Shown here piece after piece: positions 55,355 through 64,000 of a stretch of 64,000 nt of DNA. The position numbers were made by a program, and so were the translations under genes. This DNA is from Litsea cubeba (lineage: Eukaryota > Streptophyta > Magnoliopsida > Laurales > Lauraceae): positions 49,886,993 to 49,950,992 of the forward strand of contig CM022949.1 of NCBI GenBank assembly GCA_012931725.1, written 5' to 3'. The notes below the pieces were generated by a model. It had not been told where the DNA came from. It ran no database searches and was given only the letters and a program-made list of their open reading frames with translations. The stretch's first letter is position 1, and each line of letters opens with the position of its first letter.

Positions 55355-57141
55355 TGATATAAGGTCCCCGACCTCAATATGGTGTTTAACTTCTTAATAT
55401 TGGCGATTAGCCTAACTAATCTTGATTCTAGCTAATTAAGCGGGTTCAGTGGCTAAGCAAGTTTCTTTTATCATTAGAAAGTGGTTTACGAAGTTTCGTT
55501 TGATTCCGAGTTCCATTAAACCTAATAGGGGGGTTAGGTTGTGATTATTAGAAATCACTTATTTTTTTGAAAATTTTCGTTTTTGCCGAATTTGGGTTCG
55601 TTGGAAAGATCTCGTCATGCTCGTCATTTTCCGTTCTTGACTCATCACGATTCGACGCCCTACAGTCCCTCAAATAATCACATTTTCTCAAAATTCACTC
55701 AGAGGGCATTTTGGTCATTTCGCCCCTCATCCTCATTTTAAACTCAATCCAGCAACTTCCCTTCATTTGTTTCTTCTTCATTTTTTTTCAAAGGGTGTAA
55801 CTATTGTGGCTTTCTTTTCTTCCTCCTTCATTTCTCCTCTTGCATGTGCCATCTACAAGGGGAGATTCAAGCAACCAACTACACCATTCTCTTCATCTCC
55901 TCTTCCTTCACCTCTTGATCCAAGATTTGGTAAGTTTCCTATTCTCCATCCCTTCCAATTTCTCTTCTCATGCCTATAAATGGATTGCATGTTGATGGAT
56001 TTCTCCTTTTCTCTTCCTTTGTGCTCCTTGAGTGTAGGAGGAAGGTTTTTGGAAAGTGTTTTGGCTATAGTGTGTGTGGAGAGGTTTCCCTTCATCTATC
56101 TTCTCGAATTTTCCTTATTTCACTCTCTTTGGTGAAGGCAAGTGGATTTGCTTTATATATTGAGCATGCATGTGTGTTATTTGTTTCTTGTTAATTCAAT
56201 TGCATAGAATTCCCTAAACTCCAAACTTGTCATGGTTAATTGGATTATATTCGCAAGATTGGGTTGAATGGACTTTAATTAAGGATGGATGATTTGATGA
56301 ATGGACGGAATGTGGTTTGGAGGAGAGCATGGTGGCTCTATTTTGTGCTGGTTATAGCCATTCGAATGGTTTAGAAAAGGGTGGAGATGGTTTGGAATGA
56401 ATAGAACTCGAGAATTCAGCAAACAAAACTTTATGCATTTGAATATTTGAACTCTCCTTCTGAGTGTTCGAACTCTTGGCTTCTCGGGTGATTAGCCTAG
56501 AACGAACGTTTGAACACTCCTTCTGAGAGTTCGAACGCTTGGTAATTCTGATGGTTGACCGATTTTAGGCAGATTTTCGAACGGGCATAACTTTTGATAT
56601 GTTCATCGGATTTTAAAATTCTATATTTCGTTGGAAAGCTCTTGAAGCATAGAATTCATTAGTCCACTCATTCTAATGATCAGAGGTTAGATAATAAAGT
56701 GGATACTTAGATCAATGAACCAAGCCTTTGTCTCTTTTGGAAAAGGACTCTTAACCTAGTTGGGACACCCTGTGACCCTACCCTTACCTGACCAACTTGG
56801 ACAAATGAAAATGGAGGAGAATTAGCTTGGTGTGCTCCGTCGGTTTTTTGGGCTTTCGTGTATGGTTGTAACTTGGCTGATTGCATATGAAATTGAGTCA
56901 ATTGGTGCCCAATAACTTCTGTACACCAAGGGCTCACCACACTATAGCGTCGTTGACTCATCCTCTGTAAGCACTCCCTTGGGAATACGTGCAGTACACG
57001 ATGGACAACCCTTGACCTAGGATTGGCTTGTTCTTCACTCTTGACTCACGAGTCATGTAACCGTAGCTTGTCGTACCTTGTACACTCTAATCTTGTATCC
57101 TTGTATAATTGTCACTTTACTTGTAAAATATGGATTTGACT
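55355..57141 (+). repeat. chromovirus 3' LTR, interrupted
   Basis: It matches the 5' LTR from its start to TGGATTTGACT, where CACTACACC begins. The remaining 1.1 kb of the LTR should lie beyond the CACTA element, outside the window. Confidence 0.85.
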
Positions 57142-57617
57142 CACTACACCATTTCAGGGCTTTTACAGCGTGAAATGCGCGCCGTAAATGTAGGTTTACG
57201 GCTCACGGGGGTCGTGCCGTAAAAGCGCCTGCCGTAAAAGGCGAAAACTATTTACAGCGTGCATATACAGGCCGTAAGTAGGATCAATGCACGCCGAAAA
57301 TAATGCTCTTAGGACTTTTTGGACTACATTTATGGCCTCCTAAGCAGGCCGTAAATACAAAACTTTTACGACACAAGCTGAGTGCCGTCAAAGCATTGGT
57401 GTGCTTAAGTTTATGGCACACGTAGTAAGCCGTGAATACTTAAAACGAAAAATGTTTTACACAGCTTGCATTTGTGGGTTGTAAATGGGTTGTGTACAAT
57501 CTGATTAACGGCTCGATATGCAAGCCGTAATTAGGTATATGTTTTTACAACTTTCAACTGCAGGCCGTTAAAGAATTGGCGAGTTTCAAGTTACGGCTCG
57601 CAAGACGCGCCATAATT

Positions 57618-59531
57618 GTTTTTTAATAAAAAAAAATTATTATTTTTTAATTAAAAAAAACCAAATCCACATTTTTTTTATTGCTACAAATACAAATTAA
57701 TAAACTAAAATAAAAAATGTAAACAGTACCTGCAAGTCCATTACCCATCCCTAACGAAAATTCTAAACAAGTAATCTCTCTCTATGTGACAGGTAACATC
57801 AATTAACCCAAGAGATGAAATCCTATAAGCATTAAAATGAACAATAAATCTAAGTGTAGAAAATGACCCCAGAATAATATGATTCATTATTGATGCTGTT
57901 GTGTTGCAATCCTTGCCAGACTCCTCTATGGAGCATCCTATTGCCTTAAAGCCCACAATTCTTATGACCTATACATCTATTGGAAGATGAATTAATGTTC
58001 ATTTTCTATAACTTATTGATAGGTACAAAGAGAACTTCATTACCAGAGAAAATAGCATACAGAATTTACAGCATGGAAGAAAAACCCAATACATATCTGT
58101 AGCACAGCAACCTAGCTAGAGACCATGGCAACTATCATAATTGAAAAAAAATGAGGACAGCCCCTAAACTGTTTTTGTAGTAACCCAGTAGGCCAATTCC
58201 AGATGATACATCCACTGAATTAACAATGATGTCAACAGTTGTTTTTTCGCTCAATCACTTCAAAAGAAGCAAAGTTGAAATAATGACAAGCGTCAATGAC
58301 CAAATGGAGAATAGAAGACGTAGAACTGAAATAAACACTTGCATAAAAATTAAATAAAAAAAAAACACAGAGGAACTCATGTATATATCACTCTAAAACT
58401 ACTCACTTGGCCAAACTGCTCATAAAAAACAGAACTTAAAATACATACTATAATCAATATTCAACTACATGAAATTGATACCCAAAAGTCAATGAGAAAC
58501 ACCCATATGATAACAGCACCAACAAATTTAGAAAGGTCTCCTGAATCCCACATTAAAATTGTTCATTTAGCTAAATTAATTATACCAAGTAGATCTTTAG
58601 AACTACCCAACGAAATCCGCAAGGCATAGAATAAAACAAGAATCCACTATTAATAAAAGAGATTCTTACACACATGCTCAAAAAATATGGGACCTGGGAC
58701 TGTGACTGTGAGGAGGGCTCAGCCCCATCATCTCCTAAAAACCCCCCTATGCATGATACAAAGAATGGAACTGCCCACCCTCAACTCCAACACCAGTTGG
58801 GTTCCTCACTCCCTCTCTGACACTAACATCACCCATGACCCAAAAACAACTAAAGATAGAAAAAAGAAAATTCAGAAAACGCAGTAGGTTGGAATCACTC
58901 ACAGTAAAAGTTGAAGCAAACATAAAATCAATCCAGTAACTTAAACCAAATGTATTCCAGTTAAAATACTACACAAAAAAGGGCAACCTCCATTTGGTTT
59001 TTCACAAAGTCCAGTTGTAGAGACCTAAACAAACTACGACTTAAACACTGATTCTCCAAAATAAAACACAAATTTCACCTCTCATCTTGCTTCTAACAGG
59101 TTGCTATGTACTTGATTGGCCATGCTACTATGCTTCCTAGTGCTTCATTCAAAGGAAGGCTTCACGAGTTGGTCGATAGAGAGTCACTCTCTCATTACCC
59201 TCTACTACATGTTGCACAGAAACTTTCCAACATTTCAGCACCAAGAGGCACATGATGTACTAGTGATTTGGGATCCCTTGATAGTATTTCACCAGTAGCA
59301 ACAACTGTATTTGTGTCTAGCCAACTCAGCAACTTGCATCTTGAATTGTGAACTGCATGTTCCTTTTCCTTGCTTTGTGTTGTCTCATGAACAGAATTTG
59401 TATTGGACTTGAAGTTTCATTTCTCTTGCTTTGTGTCATGTGATTGGCAGAATCTTGAACACTTGCATTATCTTTGAGCTGTAATTAATATATGTTAAAC
59501 TTCGCATATAAATACAAAAGAATCACAATAA
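57618..59531. other. CACTA 1 interior, nothing recognised
   Basis: AT-rich DNA without a supported gene. Confidence 0.5.
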
Positions 59532-59837
59532 TTAAAAGAAATCTATTGAGGTACTTACCATAGTACTTCCTCCTTTTCCAACCATTGCAATAACATTGTT
59601 CATTTGGTTTTTCAAGACCTGAAGTTCTTTCTCTAATTTATTAAATTTGTCCCTCACTTGTGCTTGACCTTCCAACTTTGAAGGAGTTGCTCCATACCCA
59701 AGCCCTCTTACTCGTCCTCGTGGATCAGGACCGAGTACCTTTGCAACAGCATCATCTCTAAAAGAAGAACCAGTTTCTTCTGCTTTGTATTTTTTGACTT
59801 GTTGCTGTATTACAATAGAGCAAGAAAATGTCAGCAA
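59532..59837 (-). pseudogene. CACTA transposon protein remnant (Ptta/En/Spm type)
   Basis: About 100 codons. Residues 30-60 read FRDDAVAKVLGPDPRGRVRG, then LGYGATPSKL, followed by a coiled coil (FNKLEKELQVLKNQMNNVIAMV). This is the C-terminal pattern of plant Ptta/En/Spm transposon proteins (Transposase_24 family), where KRGRVRGLGxGxTPS is typical. The rest of the protein is not readable. Its position inside CACTA termini supports the call. Confidence 0.75.
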
Positions 59838-60886
59838 TAAGATGCTAATGTTTATCTATCAGCATTGAATTGACTCTAAACATAGTTTGAAATAGTCACA
59901 GTTAGATTTTATTACAATAAGTTTTATACACAGTGTATAATCTTTAGAAAGTGTTTTTTTATTAACAATAAAGCAATAAGCTATATTATTTGGAAAGCTA
60001 AGCATGACAGATCTCTCTCTCTCTATCTCAGAAAATTGTATAGAATACATTTGAGAAAGTTGCATAAAAGACATTCATATTGGGGCCACAAGAAATGTAC
60101 AAACCTGAGCAAAACTCTTCTGCCCTGTTGTATGACAAATACCTCCTCTTTTCATATATTTTTCAAACAAAAGTGGACCATAGGATAGAATTTTGGTAAG
60201 TAAATCACTGTTGGGCTTGGCAAATTTCCAAATACAATATCTTACCAACTACCACAAGAGAAAGTGACTTGGGAAAATGACAGAAAACAATAATTATATA
60301 CTTAGGAAAGTCAACTGAATAAATAGACAGTAAAAGCCCTGGACGGGTACATGGTATTGACTTGGGAATTCATTCTCTTTTTTGGGTATATATATATTTA
60401 TAAGAGAGTAAGTAGGACTACTTAGAAGTTGAAACTAACGAAATAGCAACCTTTGGGATTAAAGCCAGTGAACAAATATCGCCCCACTCATCTCCTAGAA
60501 GCCATAACAAGTCCCAAGATTAGTAAGCTTCAACAAAAAATATCAGTTGAAGCAACACCCAGGCAAGCCAAATCACACTGGGCTATAATAGTGACTATCC
60601 ACATCCTGTAACTGTCCCTTTTTTTGGTGTTCATAAATACAAGTCCCAAGAATGAGATAGGGACATCTGTGATGGACCCCTACTGGTTGGGCAGTGGACT
60701 TAAAAACCAATTCCATCACCATCCATCTGTATCTATTAAGATGGTCAGTTCTCATGTTGCATATGGATCATCTATTGTAATGAACCACTGGCATTATATA
60801 TAGCTTGGAAAATTTGAGGCTCACAGATAAGTAAACAGCACCAAGACCCAGTCGGGGTCGTTTTCTAGAAGGAGAAAATGAGAAAT
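59838..60886. other. CACTA 1 interior, nothing recognised
   Basis: No supported gene. Further exons of the transposon protein may be here but I cannot see them. Confidence 0.5.
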
Positions 60887-60904
60887 CACTACTAGAAAAA
60901 AGAC

Positions 60905-61268
60905 TTTTTATATCGGTTACAAAAACTTCCTTATATCGGTTTTTCATAAAACCGATATAATATCTTCGGTCAATATTTTTTATATCGGTTAATAATTTTT
61001 TATATCGGTTACATTGTAACCGATATAATAATCGCTATATATCATATCAGTTAACAAAGATTCGATATTAATTGATATATTTTATATCGGTTATTATTAA
61101 ACCGATATTATATACACTTCTAAAATACACTTATTTATATCGGTTTTAAAAATTTATTAATATCGGTTATTAGTAAAACCGATATTATATACACTACTAT
61201 AAAAATACAATGATTTATATCGGTTTTAAAAATTAGTAATATCGGTTATTAGTAAAACCGATATAATA
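60905..61268. repeat. CACTA 2 subterminal repeats
   Basis: TATATCGGTT in both orientations at 10-30 bp spacing. These are the expected binding sites of the element's own TnpA-like protein. Confidence 0.88.
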
Positions 61269-61288
61269 TGTCCATATAATTTTTCACT

Positions 61289-61979
61289 GTGGGCTCACTA
61301 CCGTTTCCCACCCTTTATTTCCTTCTTTCCCACCTGTTTTCTCTTCCCTCCCTTTTCTTTCTTTCTCCATCAATCGTGCGTCCATGCCTTGTTTCTTTCT
61401 TTCCCTCCTCTCCTCTCCTCTCATTCCCATCGTCGTCCAGAACCCATCCCTCTCACCGCCGGACGCCTGATCCCCTACACCAGGTACAACGCGCACCCCC
61501 CTCTCCTCTATCTTTCTTCTCTGTTCTCTCTCTCCCTCGTTCCCCATCTGTATGTTTCCTCTCTGTCTGCTCTCCTCCCTCCCTTCCTCTCTTCTTCTTC
61601 CTCCCGTCTCCCCTCGCCTGCGCACCTGCACACCACTCCTCTCTCCCTCGGTCCTCTCTCTCTTTCTCTCCCTCTCTTATCTTCTTCCTCCCCTAGCTAC
61701 TCTGTGTATGTGCGTTTTTTTTTTGTTTATCGGTTAGGGTTTTAGTGGTTGCTTATCTTCTTCCTCCCCTAGCTACTCTCGTTCTCTCGTTCTCTGCTCT
61801 CTCTCTCTTCTCTCGTTCACTGCTCTCTCTGCTATTTCTTTCTGTCTCTGCTCTCTCTGTCTCTTTCGCTCACTCTTGCTCTATCGCTCGATCTCTCTGC
61901 TCTCTCTCTCGATCTGCTCTTTCTCTATCTCTCTGCTCTCTCTTTCTTTCTTACTCTCTCGCTCTCTCTTCTGTAAGGC
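61289..61979 (+). repeat. CT-rich tract before PIP5K exons
   Basis: Almost pure pyrimidine with CTCTCT runs and no credible gene. It may be the captured 5' leader of the PIP5K gene. Confidence 0.7.
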
Positions 61980-62027
61980 TCATCGCCGAGGGTGAGCCTG
62001 GCCGATCGCAATTTCCCCCGGATCTGC

Positions 62028-63086
62028 ATCTAGGAATCAGACGGCGCGGCCGGGGACATCACCTTCGATATCATCGACGATGTGCAGGCGTCGAAATTTT
62101 ATTGTGACGGCACCGGATTGGATCACGGCCAAACGGTGGCGGCAGCGACGGCTGCTCCGCAGAGAAGGGGCCCTTGCCGTTTTAAAGGGGAGACGAAGAG
62201 GCCCGGGCAGACGATTTCTAAAGGGCATAAGAATTATGATTTGATGCTTAATCTGCAAAAGGGGATAAGGTAATTGAATTTGTGGGTTTGGTGTTGAAGG
62301 GCGAGTGTTCTGTGATTTTGTTTGAAGGCATTGGTTGGTTGATTTTGAATTTTGCAAATTGGGGTTTGTTTGAATTGCAGCTATTCAATTGGGAAATCAG
62401 CTTCTAGGTAGATGCGTGAGCTGAGGCAGGCGGATTTCGATCCCAGAGAGAAGTTCTGGTCGTGGTTTCCGCCTCCCTCGCATCAGTCCGTGGAGTTTCA
62501 ATGGAAGGACTACTGTCCCATGGTTTTCAGGTATGGATGGATTTTCATGTTAGTTTTGATTTTGAATAATTACCATGAATGTGGAATGGAACTTGAATTA
62601 TGTTGTTCAATTCAATGCTTTTGGAGATGGGTTAATTTTCAATGAATTTGGATTGTGAATTTCTGGTTGGGTCTGGTTTTGATGGATTTGTTGGGCTATT
62701 CAGACATTTGAGGAAGTTGTTTGCGGTAGATCCAGCAGACTACATGCTAGCTATTTGTGGAAATGATGCATTGAGAGAGCTGTCTTCTCCATGGAAGGGT
62801 GGCAGTTTCTTTTACCTGACTCAAGATGATAGATTCATGATAAAGACAGTGAAGAAATCTGAAGTTAAGGTTAGTCATCCATGCTTTTGGTATAAAGACC
62901 TTCTCAGGTAATTAAAACTCTAGAGCAAGTGTATTTCTCCATTTCATATATAAATTTATGGGTTTTTTTTTCTGGTTTGCAATGTGTACGTGCCTTGTTG
63001 CTCACTGATGTCTTTCAGACAAATTGAATGTGATTGTGAGTTCCTGGAAGCAGAGAGGATCATGGACTACAGTCTCTTGGTGTGTG
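62028..63086 (+). pseudogene. phosphatidylinositol-4-phosphate 5-kinase fragment
   Basis: Four exon pieces with GT-AG borders: about 62028-62269 (GDITFDIIDDV, later KGHKNYDLMLNLQKGI), 62381-62530 (FDPREKFWSWFPP, FQWKDYCPMVF), 62704-62869 (RKLFAVDPADYMLAICGND, GGSFFYLTQDDRFMIKTVKK) and 63019 to about 63086 (CDCEFLEAERIMDYSLLV). These are typical of plant type-B PIP5Ks, which make PI(4,5)P2 at the plasma membrane. The exons for most of the kinase core between MIKTVKK and CDCEFLE are absent: only 150 bp separate the two. A TAG lies at the start of exon 2 (SASR-stop-MREL). The N-terminal MORN repeats are not seen. This is a non-functional captured fragment, not an active kinase gene. Confidence 0.88.
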
Positions 63087-63534
63087 TACGTTTCTACTTG
63101 ATGTTTCTTGCTTCTGTTTCTGTCATTTCCTATTTTGGGGCTTGTTTATTGAATAACTGTAACAATCCAAAGACCACCACCGTAAAATGACATAATGAAC
63201 TAACTTTTTCTCTTATAAAATTCCAATGACCACATTGATTCCATCCTGATCTCACATGGAAACAAAGGTGGTGGTTATTTATTTATTTGGCATACACAGG
63301 TCCAGGATATCTTTCAAGCTGGCAACTTTGTATGTTAGATGAAAACTAGGTTTTTTGTCTATGCAATTGTATGGAGTTTTGTGTTTATTTATTTGTCATG
63401 AACAGGTGCATATCCTGTGTTCTGGCTTATTTGTCTATTATATGGAATGAAGTTTCTTGGTTACACTGTTCTGTCAAGTTTGCGGTTATTTGTTTTATTG
63501 AGGCTTAAACAGGTCTAAGCATGTAGTGTTATCT
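63087..63534. other. CACTA 2 interior, nothing recognised
   Basis: T-rich intron-like DNA, with GAACAGG or AAACAGG words repeated after TTATTTATT. Confidence 0.5.
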
Positions 63535-63945
63535 GGCTTCTTTCGAACAACGCGGGAGAGGAGGAGTTTCTACTAGGCCAGCAGTGAACACGATGACTGG
63601 ACAGGAGTTCCTATGAATCAAAGGTCAAAAGGCCAAGATCGGAAGAAGAGCAGCTACAAGCCTCTCGACCGTAGGGAGAGGCGAGCCTAGCTCTCGAGTC
63701 AATGAAGAACTGTGACTTTCCATGCTGCATATCTATCGCTAAATCTGTGCCGGAGATCGGAGCGCTACACTTCACTTATATGGGTCCAGAGAGAAGAGCA
63801 AGGTCACTCAGCCAAGAGGGGACGCTCAGTCAGACTTTTCACGTAGAAATGCACTCTTTCCTCATTCGAAAGCAAAGCTCAACATACGTGCTTAATAGCA
63901 TAGCACTCAAGGGATCTCGACGAACTAGATTGAGACTAGTTTTTA
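63535..63945. other. possible organelle-derived insert
   Basis: About 400 bp with balanced composition, no homopolymers, and many GAGAGG/CTCTCG-like words, sharply unlike the T-rich sequence on both sides. The style is that of plant mitochondrial intergenic DNA. The flanks (CGGTTATTTGTTTTATTGAG at 63482-63501 and CGGTTATTTATTCATTTATC near 63973) resemble each other. Confidence 0.3.
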
Positions 63946-64000
63946 TAGGTTATGTTGTTCTATCTAGTTTTCGGTTATTTATTCATTTATCCAAAAATGG

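Larger units (their letters stand above)
49283..57141 (+). mobile_element. Ty3/gypsy chromovirus (Tekay/Del-like), gag-protease deleted
   Basis: 5' LTR at 49283-52239, tRNA-Met primer site, RT, RNase H, integrase and chromodomain remnants, polypurine tract, and a 3' LTR that aligns with the 5' LTR from 55355 to about 57141, where a CACTA element interrupts it. Only about 200 bp separate the primer site from the start of RT, so gag and protease are missing. Coding parts contain many TAG and TAA stops. Confidence 0.9.
57142..60886. mobile_element. CACTA element 1, left part
   Basis: Starts CACTACACCATTTCAGGG in the chromovirus LTR. The next 470 bp (57160-57615) carry many GCCGTAAA and TTTACGGC words in both orientations, the subterminal repeats expected of CACTA elements. 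A transposase-associated remnant lies at 59532-59837. The matching right end (…GGTGTAGTG) is not seen before a second CACTA element begins at 60887. Confidence 0.8.
60887..64000. mobile_element. CACTA element 2, left part, with captured gene
   Basis: Starts CACTACTAGAAAAAAG. From 60905 to 61268 there are more than a dozen TATATCGGTT or AACCGATATA words. The right end is outside the window. The interior carries a CT-rich leader and PIP5K exons (61290-63086) instead of a transposase. The probable 3-bp duplication is aat (60884-60886). Confidence 0.8.

Noticed and set aside
61289..62107. Serine and leucine-rich frames
   Set aside because: Translations of CT microsatellite sequence.
63638..63655. 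AGATCGGAAGAAGAGC, similar to a sequencing adaptor
   Set aside because: It differs from the real adaptor by three inserted bases and continues into unrelated sequence.

Overview
The window looks like transposon-rich nuclear DNA of a flowering plant. It has long AT-rich stretches, GT-AG introns, nested LTR retrotransposons, CACTA, hAT and Mutator-type DNA elements, a tRNA-derived SINE and a captured plant PIP5K gene. I cannot name the species. Only one ordinary host gene is well supported: a single-exon, 274-residue, membrane-anchored acidic protein of unknown function at 46468-47292.

Region by region. 1-3508 is intergenic, with a GC-rich hAT-like terminus (193-401) and a complete 391-bp hAT-type MITE (1941-2331). 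3509-32131 is one Ty1/copia element with a 5-bp target duplication (agtgg). It was split by a 23-kb Ty3/gypsy element of the Tat lineage (8754-31782, target duplication aaggg). The Tat element lies on the minus strand: 5' LTR at 29458-31782, then gag, protease, G-patch, RT, RNase H, archaeal-type RNase H and integrase, with the 3' LTR at 8754-11081. Between pol and the 3' LTR it carries an antisense (plus-strand) gene of at least five exons, with its own TATA box and a plant mobile domain. This gene is flanked by several families of short tandem stem-loop repeats. A 100-N assembly gap (32506-32605) follows. Next come the 3' part of a second copy of the same Tat family on the plus strand (32606-37145), and the 3' part of a different Tat-type element (37146-39778) with its own spliced antisense gene. 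39837-45537 is mostly unrecognised intergenic DNA with a SINE that has an 18-bp target duplication. A foldback Mutator-type MITE and a 76-bp tandem duplication precede the host gene. 49283-57141 is a decayed chromovirus lacking gag and protease, whose 3' LTR is broken by a CACTA element (57142 onward). A second CACTA element starts at 60887 and carries PIP5K exons and a patch that resembles organelle DNA.

None of the retroelement pol genes is fully open. Frameshifts and stops show that the copies are old or dying. The relative order of insertion can still be read from nesting and LTR divergence: copia first, then Tat. The most unusual content is the antisense spliced gene and the covarying hairpin arrays of the Tat element (11322-12045 and 17784-18284).
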